Below are positions 1-9,018 of a stretch of DNA of 32,515 nt, piece by piece. Numbering within the stretch: the stretch's first letter is position 1; each line of letters begins with the position of its first letter. The stretch lies in the NCBI RefSeq assembly GCF_029215955.1, contig NZ_JAEMVA010000021.1, positions 1-32,515 on the forward strand, read 5' to 3'. The notes under the pieces were generated by a model, which was not told the origin of the DNA, ran no database searches, and saw only the letters and a program-made list of their open reading frames with translations. Origin of the DNA: Sulfurimonas sp. SAG-AH-194-I05. GTDB lineage: Bacteria; Campylobacterota; Campylobacteria; Campylobacterales; Sulfurimonadaceae. Both the position numbers and the translations under genes were made by a program.

Positions 1-829
1 GTACATCAACTTTCACATTAACATCTGTAGCTAAGGTTTTCATAGACTTATCACTTAAAAATGTTTCAAAAAATATTGTTCTAATTTGATGTTTTTTGAC
101 GTCATTCATAATTCTCATCATATCTCTTGGGGAAGATTCAGCCTCAGGGGATAACCCAGTTAATGATTCAACTTTAAAGTTATATTTATTTGAAAGATAC
201 GTAAATGCATTGTGATTTACTACTATAGTATCTACTCTACATGAACTAAGCTTCTCTTTATACATAGTATCTATTCGATTAAGCATTGTAATATATTTTT
301 CTCTATTTTCTAAAAACATCTGTTTATGCTTTGGTGCTAAACCAATAAATTCATATGTTAACAAATCTGCAGCTCTTTTCATATTATCAATATCTAACCA
401 ATAATGAGGATCAATAGTATTATGTGCACACTGACTATCATGATGACCATGTGTATCAAATTCATTGGGTGCTAATTTTCTTAATTTAATATAGTTAGCA
501 ATACCAATCGCTCTGCCTTTAAAAGTAAATGACTCTATCCATGGTTCTAAGCCACCACCGCTATAAACAGCTAAATCACTCTTTTCAAGTTTTGCCATCA
601 TTTGTGGCGTTGGCTCGTAAGAATGGATATCAACACCAGCAGGAATAATACTAACAAGCTCAAAGGTATCACGAGTTATATGTTTTGCAATATCATATAA
701 AGCAAAGGTGCTTAGTGCAATAATTTTTTTAGGAGCTTCTCCATTGTCAGCTTGTTTGTCCCAAAATATGGATACTGTTAAAGCAAGGATAACACCAGCT
801 AATATAATAATGATAAAATTCTTTTTCAT
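1..829 (-). CDS. znuA: Zinc/manganese ABC transporter solute-binding protein, ZnuA-like (C-terminus cut off by window edge)
   Basis: I translated this open frame by hand from the ATG at 829; it runs off the left edge after about 276 codons. A hydrophobic N-terminal segment (residues 5-22) acts as signal peptide or anchor. The cluster A-I (ZnuA/AdcA/TroA) metal-binding pattern is visible: H69 in DIHSYEPTP, H142 in DPHYWLD and H206 in NHNAF. Between the first two is a histidine-rich loop (HGHHDSQCAH, 127-136) of the kind typical of zinc rather than manganese binders. It would deliver periplasmic zinc to a ZnuBC permease, whose genes are not in the window. It is divergent from secG and shares a symmetrical promoter region with it. 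The family call is firm; zinc specificity is inferred from the loop. Confidence 0.82.
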   Translation of the reverse strand, partial: MKKNFIIIILAGVILALTVSIFWDKQADNGEAPKKIIALSTFALYDIAKHITRDTFELVSIIPAGVDIHSYEPTPQMMAKLEKSDLAVYSGGGLEPWIESFTFKGRAIGIANYIKLRKLAPNEFDTHGHHDSQCAHNTIDPHYWLDIDNMKRAADLLTYEFIGLAPKHKQMFLENREKYITMLNRIDTMYKEKLSSCRVDTIVVNHNAFTYLSNKYNFKVESLTGLSPEAESSPRDMMRIMNDVKKHQIRTIFFETFLSDKSMKTLATDVNVKVDV

Positions 830-851
830 TCTAAATCCTAAAAGTTTTTCA

Positions 852-888
852 AATTATATCTAAATATTACTTTTTTTTAGATATAATT
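852..888. promoter_or_regulatory. Divergent promoters of znuA-like gene and secG, forming a 13-bp inverted repeat
   Basis: A perfect 13-bp inverted repeat (arms 852-864 and 876-888, 11-nt spacer) contains a TATAAT on each strand: 882-887 reading right toward secG, and 853-858 (as ATTATA) reading left toward the znuA-like gene. The simplest reading is two back-to-back -10 elements. The symmetry could also serve a regulator binding between them, for example one of the Fur/Zur family; that is inference only. Confidence 0.6.
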
Positions 889-917
889 CGCCACTTTTTA
901 GACTTAGGAATTTATAA

Positions 918-1256
918 ATGACAACTAGTTTTTTACTTATTGTTCAAATAGTACTCGTTATTCTTATCGTGATAGCAGTATTATTACAAAAAAGCTCAAG
1001 CATTGGTCTTGGAGCGTATAGTGGTTCAAATGAATCTGTGTTTGGAGCTAAAGGTCCTGCAAGTTTTCTTGCAAAAATAACTTTCACAATCGGATTTTTA
1101 TTTGTAGTTAATACAATTACCTTAGGGTATATGTACTCCCAAGCAAATCAAGCATCAGTTGTTGATGACTTACTTGATAGTACAAATATCATAGCACCTA
1201 CAGCTTCAACTCCTGTTGCAGCAATAGCTGCGGAAGAAACTAACACTACTAAATAG
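918..1256 (+). CDS. secG: Preprotein translocase subunit SecG
   Basis: A 112-aa protein with two membrane segments (about residues 4-23 and 51-74) joined by a short polar loop with the SecG-like stretch SNESVFGAKGPASFLAK. It is the small accessory subunit of the SecYEG channel in the inner membrane. The C-terminal tail after the second helix is polar and rich in Ala and Thr, variable as in other epsilon-type SecG proteins. An AGGA ribosome site lies at about 906-909. secG, frr and pyrE in this order also occur in Campylobacter as I recall it, which supports the call. Confidence 0.92.
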   Translation: MTTSFLLIVQIVLVILIVIAVLLQKSSSIGLGAYSGSNESVFGAKGPASFLAKITFTIGFLFVVNTITLGYMYSQANQASVVDDLLDSTNIIAPTASTPVAAIAAEETNTTK

Positions 1257-1273
1257 TTGCATTTTATGCAACT
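1255..1273 (+). terminator. Stem-loop at the end of secG
   Basis: A perfect 8-bp stem (1255-1262 with 1266-1273) with a 3-nt loop begins inside the secG stop codon. No long T run follows directly (CTAGTGTTGC), so it may be a weak terminator or an mRNA-stabilising hairpin before frr. Confidence 0.5.
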
Positions 1274-1363
1274 CTAGTGTTGCTTCCTCATCCTTTTTAC
1301 GAATCCTTAAATATATCTCGCTACAATTACACAATAATTTTTTAATAAACTCAAGGATTTTCA

Positions 1364-1921
1364 ATGCTAAACGAAATATATAATCAATGTGAAACAAAAA
1401 TGAAATCGAGCATAGACCACATGCTAAGGGATTTCAAAACACTAAGAACTGGAAAAGTTACTACAGCAGTTTTAGATAATGTAAAAATTGATTATTATGG
1501 GACTCCTACTCCGCTTGATCAAATTGGTTCAGTAATAGCAGTTGATGCTACAACTATCGTAGTAAATCCTTGGGAAAAAAACCTTTTAGCTGATGTAGAA
1601 AGTGCAATTTCCGCAGGAAATGTTGGTGCCACACCAAATAATGATGGTGAGCAAATTAAACTCTTTTTTCCAGCAATGACAGTTGAACAACGTAAAGCAT
1701 CTGTTAAACAAATGAAAGGCATGGGTGAGAATGCGAAGGTTTCAATTAGAAACGATAGAAAACACTCTAATGACTTAGTTAAAAAACTTGAAAAAGACAA
1801 AGAAATCACCGTAGATGAATCAAAAACAGCACAAGATACGATTCAAAAAACAACTGATAAATTTTCTATAAGTATTGATAAAATACTTAAGGACAAAGAA
1901 GTAGAAATTCTTAAAGTTTAA
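1364..1921 (+). CDS. frr: Ribosome recycling factor
   Basis: A 185-aa protein matching ribosome recycling factor over its full and usual length: MLRDFKTLRTGKVTTAVLDNVKIDYYG near the start, then NPWEK, and a C-terminal long helix with ISIRNDRKHSNDLVKKLEKDKEITVDE-type sequence. RRF acts with EF-G to split post-termination ribosomes. An AAGGA ribosome site at 1353-1357 fixes the ATG. It is followed 34 nt later by pyrE and probably forms one transcript with it. Confidence 0.96.
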   Translation: MLNEIYNQCETKMKSSIDHMLRDFKTLRTGKVTTAVLDNVKIDYYGTPTPLDQIGSVIAVDATTIVVNPWEKNLLADVESAISAGNVGATPNNDGEQIKLFFPAMTVEQRKASVKQMKGMGENAKVSIRNDRKHSNDLVKKLEKDKEITVDESKTAQDTIQKTTDKFSISIDKILKDKEVEILKV

Positions 1922-1955
1922 AAAAATCTCTCAAAATTATAATTAGGAACTTTTT

Positions 1956-2564
1956 ATGGATGTTAAAAAAATATATATGGATGCTGATGCTCTTTTAGAG
2001 GGGCACTTTAAACTAAGTAGTGGGAACCATTCTCAGTTTTACCTTCAATCTGCGAAGGTTCTTGAAGACCCTAAAACTGCTAAAGTTCTAGCCCAAGCAC
2101 TTGCAGAACAAATAAAAGAAAGTGGATTAAAAATAGACACAGTATGTGCTCCTGCACTGGGTGGTCTTATCGCTGGTTTTGCATTAGCGACAGCACTTGA
2201 TGTTCGTTTTATTTTTGCTGAAAGAGTTGAGGGTATTATGACTATTCGTCGTGGCTTTGAAGTACGCAAAGATGAAAATGTTTTAATGTGTGAAGACATC
2301 ATTACGACAGGTGGTTCTGCTATGGAAGCAGCACGAGCAGTTGAAGCACTTGGCGGGATAATAGTAGGTGCAGCAGCACTTGCTAACCGTGGTTTTTGTA
2401 AACGTGAAAGCAGTGATCTTATAAGAAAAGAAAACTGTAAATTACCTCAAGATATTCCATTTTTTGCTCTTGCAGATTTTACATTTGAAATGTATGCACC
2501 TGATAATTGCCCACTTTGTAAAGATGGAAGTGAAGCGATTAAACCAGGTTCAAGAGGGAATTAA
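1956..2564 (+). CDS. pyrE: Orotate phosphoribosyltransferase
   Basis: A 202-aa type I phosphoribosyltransferase. The PRPP-binding signature [13 protein letters not shown] is at residues 109-121, and [10 protein letters not shown] (65-74) forms the other PRPP-contacting loop. The N-terminal hood has [14 protein letters not shown], typical of OPRT. It converts orotate and PRPP to orotidine 5'-monophosphate in pyrimidine synthesis, feeding the same pathway as pyrG in this window. A TTAGGA ribosome site precedes the ATG. Its stop is only 9 bp from the stop of the convergent flagellin gene. Confidence 0.95.
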   Translation: MDVKKIYMDADALLEGHFKLSSGNHSQFYLQSAKVLEDPKTAKVLAQALAEQIKESGLKIDTVCAPALGGLIAGFALATALDVRFIFAERVEGIMTIRRGFEVRKDENVLMCEDIITTGGSAMEAARAVEALGGIIVGAAALANRGFCKRESSDLIRKENCKLPQDIPFFALADFTFEMYAPDNCPLCKDGSEAIKPGSRGN

Positions 2565-2567
2565 AAG

Positions 2568-2588
2568 AAGACTTATTGAAAAAGTCTT
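2568..2588 (-). terminator. Probable flagellin terminator between pyrE and flagellin
   Basis: A 7-bp perfect stem (2568-2574 with 2582-2588, 7-nt loop) overlaps the flagellin stop codon. Read on the minus strand it is followed by CTTTTAATT, a short T-rich tract, so it fits a terminator for the flagellin gene; on the plus strand no T run follows. Confidence 0.45.
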
Positions 2589-3337
2589 GTTACGTTCGAT
2601 GCTACAGCATTAGACTGGGCTTGAACGTAAGACCCTATCTGTGCTTTTATATTTGCTTGTGAAAAATTTGCACTCTCTTGAGCAAAATCAACATCACGTA
2701 AATTTGATTCTGCCGAAGCAGCATTAATCCTTGCTACAGAAGTATTTCTAATCTGAGACTCAAAACCATTTTGAGATGCACCTAGGTCTGAACGAATACT
2801 ATCAATACTCCCTCTTGCCCCGTCTATTGCCTCTAAAGATTGTTCTAAAAATCCATCTTCAAGAACATTTATACTTAAACCTTGGATGCCTCCAGTATCT
2901 GCTAAAGAAGTATCTGAACCACTAAGAAGCTGTATGCCGTTATAACTTGCAGAATTACTCATTTGATTTGTAGACTTCATAAGTCCATCTATTTCTTTTT
3001 GAATAGCCATTCTATTTGCACTATTCATTGTTCCATTTGATGCTCTGAGAGTCAAATCACGAATTTTATCCATGTTTTCACTAATTCCAGACATTGCACC
3101 ATCAGCTATTTGTATCATTCCAATACTATCATTTGCATTCATAATAGACTGACTCATCTCTCTTACATAAGAGGACAATCCATTTGCTATGGATAAGCTT
3201 GCAGCATCATTAGAAGAACTTCCAAGCTTTGTACCAGAAGAAAGAGCACCTAAGCTATTTTGTAGAGTCTGATTATTTTGATTTAAATTTAAGTTAGCGT
3301 TCATAGCTCCAATATTTGTGTTAATTGAAAAACCCAT
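2573..3337 (-). CDS. Short flagellin (D0/D1 domains only)
   Basis: A 254-aa flagellin, about half the length of Campylobacter FlaA. The N-terminal flagellin domain spans about residues 1-140 (INTNIGAMNANLNLN, then AASLSIANGLSS and NGTMNSANRMAIQKEIDGL), and the C-terminal domain about 165-254, ending in ASNVTRLFQ. The variable central region (D2/D3) is almost absent. The protein polymerises into the external filament. In the stretch corresponding to the TLR5-binding helix of enteric flagellins the sequence is MDKIRDLTLRA, with several changes from LQRVRELSVQA. No other filament gene is adjacent; I see no clear sigma-28 or sigma-54 promoter upstream. It may be a major or a minor flagellin. Confidence 0.9.
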   Translation of the reverse strand: MGFSINTNIGAMNANLNLNQNNQTLQNSLGALSSGTKLGSSSNDAASLSIANGLSSYVREMSQSIMNANDSIGMIQIADGAMSGISENMDKIRDLTLRASNGTMNSANRMAIQKEIDGLMKSTNQMSNSASYNGIQLLSGSDTSLADTGGIQGLSINVLEDGFLEQSLEAIDGARGSIDSIRSDLGASQNGFESQIRNTSVARINAASAESNLRDVDFAQESANFSQANIKAQIGSYVQAQSNAVASNVTRLFQ

Positions 3338-3403
3338 TGTATATCCTTTAAAAATCAGTATTTATATATTCGTAGTATAGCATGTAAAGTACACATAGTA
3401 AAA

Positions 3404-5026
3404 TTAACGATATTTTAACTGACAAACACTCATGCGTTCTACAAGAACTCGAGCTACTTCTAACTTGCCATCAACCACTACTCGAACACCTAAGGCTTTA
3501 AATATTTCTTTCTCTTCTAAAGAAACAACTTTAACAATAAGGCTCACATCACTAGTATGTTTTAAAATAGCATCACAAATAAGACGTTTTTTTTCAGGAT
3601 TATCAAGAGTAACTATAACAGAAGAAGCATCTTCCACATGTATAGCTTCAAGAATAGAATGTTTTGAGGCATCGCCAAGGTATGCTTCTATACCATCTGC
3701 AAGCGCTTCTTGTACATGTTTATTTGAGTTATCTATTACAATATAAGGAGCATCGAGTTCATCTAAATGTCGTGCAACAAATTTTCCAACTATACTGTAA
3801 CCACATACGATTACATGCCCTCTTCTACTTTTTAAGGCTTGCATATCCTCAACTACTTCTATACGACCGTGCATCATTTCCACTATGCGTCCTATACGTG
3901 TAATGAAAAAAGGAGTTACCATCATAGAAAAAATCACTATGAGAACTAAAAGTTGCGCAAGTTCAGATTCTAAAAGACCTCCTAAGCTTGCTAGTGCAAA
4001 AATTACAAATGAAAATTCTCCAACTTGAGACAAAGCAAGAGCAGTTTTTAAAGATGAATTATGTGGTGAGGTAAGGCGGAGTAAAGCATACATTACAAAA
4101 CTTTTTAAAACTACAACTGTGAAAAATATACCTACAATGAGTCCTATGTTATCCATAAAAATAAAAACATCTACTTTCATACCAACCACAACAAAGAAAG
4201 TTCCTAGAAGTAAATCTTTAAAAGGTGCTATGTCTGATTCCACCTTATGATGGTACTTTGTTTCAGCAATAATCATCCCTGCGACAAAAGCACCTAAAGA
4301 ATATGTAAAGCCCATATAGTGCCCAAAAATAGAAGCAGATACAACAATAAAGAGTACAGAACCCATAAATAATTCTTCAAGTTCTGATGATGCAGAAAAG
4401 TGCAATAACCATGTCATAATACGCTTGCCAACAACAAATAAAAGTCCTATAACAAAGACTGCACTCAGAACTGTTTGAAAAATAATACTCGATAAACTTT
4501 CATCGCTATGCGTTGTTAAAAATCCAATAAGAATTAAAATAGGAATCACAGCAATATCTTGAAAAATTAAGATTCCCGTTGCTTTTTGACCGTAGGGTGT
4601 ATGGATTTCTTTTGAACTTTTTAGGTAACTTAAAACTACTGCAGTAGAAGAAAGAGAAAAAGCTAAAGCGATAATCAAAGCAGTCTTTACTTGTAAATTT
4701 AAAAAGTAATGTGTTATTAAATAAACTACAATAGCAGTAAAAGTAACCTGCATAAATCCATTGAGAAAAATCTCTTTTTTCATGGAACCCATTTTACTAA
4801 GAGAAATTTCTAGTCCAATGGTAAACATTAAAAACACTATACCAAATTCACCAACCATCTCTAAAATATGAGAATCGTTTAAATAACGTAAATCAAAAGC
4901 ATATACAATCAATGTTCCAGTTAGAATATAACCAATAATCTGAGACACGCCAAGTCTTTTTAAAAATATATTTAATACTATTGATACACCCAGTGCTACT
5001 ACAACGTAAAGTATTCCATTTTCCAT
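3404..5026 (-). CDS. Kef-type monovalent cation/proton antiporter with RCK (TrkA-N) domain
   Basis: A 540-aa CPA2-family membrane protein. Residues 1-375 contain about twelve hydrophobic segments with family motifs: FLMFTIGLEIS (65-75), FQDIAVIPIL (155-164) and LSQVGEFSFV (332-341). Residues about 403-535 form a cytoplasmic RCK/TrkA-N domain with the nucleotide-binding turn CGYSIVGK (408-415) and an acidic D at the end of the second strand. Such proteins move K+ or Na+ against H+ under nucleotide control. There is no room for a full TrkA-C domain. It is transcribed away from pyrG. Whether it is a KefB/C-like glutathione-gated system cannot be told; no KefF/G partner lies beside it. Confidence 0.88.
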   Translation of the reverse strand: MENGILYVVVALGVSIVLNIFLKRLGVSQIIGYILTGTLIVYAFDLRYLNDSHILEMVGEFGIVFLMFTIGLEISLSKMGSMKKEIFLNGFMQVTFTAIVVYLITHYFLNLQVKTALIIALAFSLSSTAVVLSYLKSSKEIHTPYGQKATGILIFQDIAVIPILILIGFLTTHSDESLSSIIFQTVLSAVFVIGLLFVVGKRIMTWLLHFSASSELEELFMGSVLFIVVSASIFGHYMGFTYSLGAFVAGMIIAETKYHHKVESDIAPFKDLLLGTFFVVVGMKVDVFIFMDNIGLIVGIFFTVVVLKSFVMYALLRLTSPHNSSLKTALALSQVGEFSFVIFALASLGGLLESELAQLLVLIVIFSMMVTPFFITRIGRIVEMMHGRIEVVEDMQALKSRRGHVIVCGYSIVGKFVARHLDELDAPYIVIDNSNKHVQEALADGIEAYLGDASKHSILEAIHVEDASSVIVTLDNPEKKRLICDAILKHTSDVSLIVKVVSLEEKEIFKALGVRVVVDGKLEVARVLVERMSVCQLKYR

Positions 5027-5126
5027 GTGTTTATCTTTTCACTTTTTAAGGACATTATAGCACTCTTTTCACATGAAATACTTAAATATTGAAGTATAGC
5101 TATACAGAGTTTAAGTGATCTTATAC

Positions 5127-5132
5127 TATAAT
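5127..5132 (+). promoter_or_regulatory. -10 element for pyrG
   Basis: TATAAT, 39 nt upstream of the pyrG ATG, inside an AT-rich leader; a GAGGGA ribosome site follows at about 5159-5164. No clear -35, as is usual for sigma-70 promoters in this phylum. Confidence 0.5.
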
Positions 5133-5170
5133 CGCAAAATTAATTTATACATAAGAAAGAGGGAATAAGC

Positions 5171-6802
5171 ATGACAAAATACATTTTTGTAACTGGTGGC
5201 GTTTTAAGTTCGTTAGGAAAAGGTATTACTGCTGCGAGTGTTGGTACCTTACTTAAGCACTCTGGTAAAAAAGTAGGTATGCTTAAAATTGATCCATACA
5301 TTAATGTTGATCCAGGGACCATGAGTCCTCTCGAACATGGTGAAGTCTTCGTTACAAAAGATGGTGCAGAAACAGATTTAGACATTGGAAATTATGAAAG
5401 ATTTCTTGACAGTTCTTACTTGAAATCTTCCAACTTCACTACAGGGCAGGTGTATTCTTCAGTCATCGAAAAAGAACGCTCTGGTGGCTACCTTGGTCAA
5501 ACAATTCAAGTTGTTCCTCATATTGTTGGAGAGATTGTTAACCGTATAAAACTCGCTGGTGAAGGGCACGATATTTTAGTTGTTGAGCTTGGTGGTACAG
5601 TTGGAGATATCGAGGGTCTTCCCTTCATGGAAGCTATTCGCCAAATGAAACACGACGTAGAAGTTGCTGGAACATTTTTCATACATGTAACACTTATTCC
5701 CTACATCAAAGCTGCTGGTGAGTTAAAATCTAAGCCTACACAACATTCAGTTCAGGAGTTACGTCGTATCGGTATTACTCCTCAAATGATTATAGCTCGT
5801 AGTGAAAATGGTCTTCCAAAAGCATTTAAGAAAAAACTTGCAATGAGCTGCGATGTACATACCGATAGTGTCATTGAAGCACTTGATGCAACGACTATTT
5901 ATAGTATCCCTATCACTTTTTTACATCAAGGTATTTTAAAGCCTATCGCTAAAGAGCTTGAACTTGGAGAACTCAACCCAGATATGAGCGCATGGGATGT
6001 ACTTGTAAAAAAAATAGTACAACCGCAAGACAAAACGATTATAGGTTTTGTTGGCAAGTACCTTGAACTTAAAGAAGCATATAAATCTTTAACAGAATCA
6101 CTTATTCACTGTGGTGCACACCTCGATACTCGTGTTGCTATAGAATGGATAGACAGCGAAAAGATTGAAGAAAAAGGTGTTGAAGAACTTTTAAGCGAAT
6201 GTGATGGAATCCTTGTTGCAGGTGGTTTTGGTACACGTGGCGTTGAGGGGAAAATTTTAGCAATAGAATATGCTCGAGTAAATAAGGTTCCTTATCTTGG
6301 AATTTGCCTTGGTATGCAACTTACACTTGTAGAATATGCTCGAAATGTTTTAGGTCTTGAAGGTGCAAATTCAGTTGAATTTGATGAAGACACAAAGCAC
6401 CCTATGGTGTACCTCATCGACAATTTTCTTGACCAATCAGGTGGAACACAACTTCGTACACACCAATCCCCAATGGGAGGAACACTGCGTTTAGGTGAAT
6501 ACCCATGTCATACAAAAGAAGGCTCGCTTCTACGAGAAGCATACAACGGCGAGGTAACTATCCATGAGAGACATCGTCATCGTTATGAAGCGAATCCAGC
6601 ATACAGACAGCAACTCGAAGATGCTGGAATGCTTGTAACTGGTGAATCAAATGGTCTGATTGAAACTGTTGAAATTCAAGGACATCCATGGTTTTTAGGT
6701 GTACAATTTCATCCAGAATTTACATCACGTTTACAAACTCCAAATCCTGCTATACTAGCTTTTGTTAAGGCTAGTCGCAGTGCAAAAAACCAAGAAGTAT
6801 AA
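5171..6802 (+). CDS. pyrG: CTP synthase
   Basis: A full-length 543-aa CTP synthase. The N-terminal synthetase domain opens with [16 protein letters not shown] (residues 3-18, P-loop and UTP/ATP site), and the C-terminal class I glutamine amidotransferase domain carries the nucleophile cysteine in LGICLGMQL (about residue 379) and the His/Glu pair in QFHPEF. It makes CTP from UTP, ATP and glutamine. It is followed by recJ, an adjacency I recall also from Campylobacter jejuni. A near-perfect GAGGGA ribosome site supports the start. Confidence 0.97.
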   Translation: MTKYIFVTGGVLSSLGKGITAASVGTLLKHSGKKVGMLKIDPYINVDPGTMSPLEHGEVFVTKDGAETDLDIGNYERFLDSSYLKSSNFTTGQVYSSVIEKERSGGYLGQTIQVVPHIVGEIVNRIKLAGEGHDILVVELGGTVGDIEGLPFMEAIRQMKHDVEVAGTFFIHVTLIPYIKAAGELKSKPTQHSVQELRRIGITPQMIIARSENGLPKAFKKKLAMSCDVHTDSVIEALDATTIYSIPITFLHQGILKPIAKELELGELNPDMSAWDVLVKKIVQPQDKTIIGFVGKYLELKEAYKSLTESLIHCGAHLDTRVAIEWIDSEKIEEKGVEELLSECDGILVAGGFGTRGVEGKILAIEYARVNKVPYLGICLGMQLTLVEYARNVLGLEGANSVEFDEDTKHPMVYLIDNFLDQSGGTQLRTHQSPMGGTLRLGEYPCHTKEGSLLREAYNGEVTIHERHRHRYEANPAYRQQLEDAGMLVTGESNGLIETVEIQGHPWFLGVQFHPEFTSRLQTPNPAILAFVKASRSAKNQEV

Positions 6803-6809
6803 AGACTCC

Positions 6810-6829
6810 TTTCAAGCGTACGCTTGAAA
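6810..6829 (+). terminator. Perfect 20-bp palindrome after pyrG
   Basis: An uninterrupted 20-bp palindrome that can fold as an 8-bp stem (TTTCAAGC / GCTTGAAA) with a GTAC loop, 7 nt after the pyrG stop and followed by the T-rich ACTCTTTCCTTT. It is probably a pyrG terminator or attenuator ahead of recJ. It overlaps an upstream TTG that would otherwise be a recJ start. Confidence 0.55.
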
Positions 6830-6847
6830 ACTCTTTCCTTTCACATC

Positions 6848-8449
6848 ATGAAAAATACAACACATTTAAATACTAAAATACTAACAAAAAATTCTCTTTA
6901 TGCACTTCTTTCTTCAAGATTTTCTCAAGAGGAAAAAAAACTCTCAGATATTCCAAGTCCAGCCTTACTCCAAGATGCCTCACATGCGGCTAAGCGTATT
7001 GCACATGCTATAAATAACAAAGAAAAAATTACTTTGGTTGGGGACTATGATGTTGATGGGGTGAGTTCTACTGCTATTATGGTGGATTTTTTCAGACAAA
7101 TACCCTACCCTTTAGAGGCTATTATTCCAAACAGGTTTAAAGATGGGTATGGTGTTAGTCCCACTGTTTTAGAGAGAGTTGATGCTGACCTTGTGATTAC
7201 TGTTGACAATGGAATTGCAGCAGTTGCAGCATCTAAAATATGTAAAGAGAGAGGTATAGACTTCATTATAACTGACCATCATACCCCCGGAGATATACTT
7301 CCACATGCTACGTACATAGTAGACCCTAAACTTTCCACATGTACATATCCATTTAAGGAAATATGTGGAGCCCAGGTAGCGTGGTTACTTTTAGGTCTTG
7401 TTAAAAAAGAGTTACATCTTAGTATTAATATGAAACAATTCCTAGATATTTTAGCGATAGCTATTATCGCAGATATTATGCCCCTCATAGATATAAACAG
7501 AACGCTCGTAAGAGAAGGTTTAAAAGTGCTCATGACTTCAAACCGCCCTTCTTCTATAATAATTCGAGACTTTTTAAATAAGTCAGTTATCACCTCTGAA
7601 GATATAGCCTTTCAAATCGCTCCACGTATAAATTCAGCAGGACGACTTGAAGATGCGAGTATTGCACTTGATTTTTATACAGCCAAAGATACACATGCTG
7701 CGTTTAAACAGTTTGAACTTTTAGGACAACTTAACAACTTACGAAAAGAAACAGAAGCAGAATGTACAAAAGAGGCCTTGACATGTGGAGATGCTAACGC
7801 AGACGTTATCGTAGTTTCAGGAGAAGGTTGGCATGAGGGCGTAGTAGGTATAGTTGCAGCAAGATTAGTAGAGCATTTTGGACGTCCTGCTATCGTTTTA
7901 AGCATTGAAAATGGTTTTGCTAAGGGGAGTGCTCGAAGTATAGGTGAAGTAAGTATTTACGAGCTTATTAAAGCTAATGATTCTTACCTTAGTAAATTTG
8001 GTGGTCATAAAATGGCAGCTGGGCTAGGTCTCAAAGAAGAAAATATAGATGCCTTTAGAGAAGCCATAAATAAAACAGCTTCTAAACTCGACAAAGAGGA
8101 TTTTATACCTAAAGAGTCTATAAGTGGTACGCTACAAACTGAAGACATTGACCTCGAACTCTTAAGCTTACTTGAACAGTTTGAACCTTACGGTGAAGCA
8201 AACTTACGCCCTACTTTTCTAGTTGAAAATGCAGAGGTTGTAAACATAAAACTCATGGGGGCAGATAAATCACATTCACGCATAGAAATTCGCCAAAATC
8301 CACATGAAAGAAAAACTTTAGAACTTATAGCCTTTAGAACAGTGTATACAATGCCACATGATAGAAAAATAACATGTAGCTATACAGTCGCTAAAAATGA
8401 GTTTAACAACAAAGTATCAGCACAACTATTAGTAAATAAAATATATTAA
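6848..8449 (+). CDS. recJ: Single-stranded-DNA-specific exonuclease RecJ
   Basis: A DHH-family 5'-3' exonuclease of about 533 aa. Visible motifs are LVGDYDVDGVSS (motif I, about residues 63-74), VTVDNGIAA (II), ITDHHTPGD (III), APRINSAGRLEDA, then the DHHA1 domain with GWHEGVVGIVAARL and FGGHKMAAGLGL, and a C-terminal OB-like domain from about residue 430. These bind two metal ions for cleavage of single-stranded DNA in recombination and mismatch repair. I start it at the ATG at 6848 because the in-frame TTG at 6824 lies inside the hairpin after pyrG; neither start has a good ribosome site, so translation may be weak or depend on pyrG. Confidence 0.92.
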   Translation: MKNTTHLNTKILTKNSLYALLSSRFSQEEKKLSDIPSPALLQDASHAAKRIAHAINNKEKITLVGDYDVDGVSSTAIMVDFFRQIPYPLEAIIPNRFKDGYGVSPTVLERVDADLVITVDNGIAAVAASKICKERGIDFIITDHHTPGDILPHATYIVDPKLSTCTYPFKEICGAQVAWLLLGLVKKELHLSINMKQFLDILAIAIIADIMPLIDINRTLVREGLKVLMTSNRPSSIIIRDFLNKSVITSEDIAFQIAPRINSAGRLEDASIALDFYTAKDTHAAFKQFELLGQLNNLRKETEAECTKEALTCGDANADVIVVSGEGWHEGVVGIVAARLVEHFGRPAIVLSIENGFAKGSARSIGEVSIYELIKANDSYLSKFGGHKMAAGLGLKEENIDAFREAINKTASKLDKEDFIPKESISGTLQTEDIDLELLSLLEQFEPYGEANLRPTFLVENAEVVNIKLMGADKSHSRIEIRQNPHERKTLELIAFRTVYTMPHDRKITCSYTVAKNEFNNKVSAQLLVNKIY

Positions 8450-8586
8450 CTGAAAATAAATATAAAAACTACCTACAAATAGAACATAAGGTTACACCTA
8501 ACCTAAATAAGATAAATTAATTATACTATTTACACAATTATTTCACAATTATTAGCTAAAATACATTAAATAAAAAGGAGAAATCA

Positions 8587-8910
8587 ATGAATTCAATCGT
8601 TAAAATAGCATTAGGTGCTACATTACTATTATCTCTTGGTGCTACAACTGCTAGTGCTGACATCGGTAAAGGTCAAAAATATTACGGGAAGAAATTAAAA
8701 AAATCTTGTGATAGTATGAGTGGGGCTGCTTTTGCTGCAAAACATACATTAGCAGAGTGGGAAGCTATTGGTCTTGATGGACTTGCAGCTGAAATTAAAT
8801 CTATTTGCCCTAAGGCAAAAGATTCAGCATTAAAAGACAAATACACACAACACTACTTTGACTTTGTAAAAGAGTACGGTAGCGATACAGGTAACATTCC
8901 AGCGTGTTAA
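8587..8910 (+). CDS. Small secreted cytochrome-like protein without a heme motif
   Basis: A 107-aa protein with a clear signal peptide (positively charged start, hydrophobic 6-18, likely cleavage after TTASA). The mature part begins like a small class I cytochrome (IGKGQKYYGKKLKKSCDSMSG), but the heme attachment pattern CxxCH is missing; three cysteines remain (about 40, 74 and the last residue 107), which could form disulfides. I recall similar heme-less periplasmic proteins in Sulfurimonas-type genomes annotated as cytochrome c, but the function is unknown. Strong AAGGAG ribosome site 6 nt before the ATG, and a TAAAAT -10-like box at 8557. It stands alone, ended by a strong hairpin. Confidence 0.72.
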   Translation: MNSIVKIALGATLLLSLGATTASADIGKGQKYYGKKLKKSCDSMSGAAFAAKHTLAEWEAIGLDGLAAEIKSICPKAKDSALKDKYTQHYFDFVKEYGSDTGNIPAC

Positions 8911-8915
8911 TCCTG

Positions 8916-8945
8916 ATTAAATTACACTTTATAGTGTAATTTAAT
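8916..8945 (+). terminator. Terminator hairpin after the small cytochrome-like gene
   Basis: A perfect 13-bp stem (8916-8928 with 8933-8945) with a TTAT loop begins 5 nt after the stop codon. The stem is AT-rich and no pure T run follows, but its length and placement fit a transcript end. Confidence 0.65.
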
Positions 8946-9018
8946 ACCTCATCATTCACTTTCAGCCTCTACACCATATAATTTACATATAATTTTATAA
9001 CTATTTACTGGATATATT

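Noticed and set aside
2573..3403. Possible sigma-28 or sigma-54 flagellar promoter upstream of flagellin
   Set aside because: I looked for GG-N10-GC and for a TAAA/CGAT pair in 3338-3403 and found no convincing match.
8530..8554. Direct repeat CACAATTATT, two copies 11 bp apart
   Set aside because: Short and AT-rich; it may affect the promoter of the next gene but is not more than expected in such sequence.
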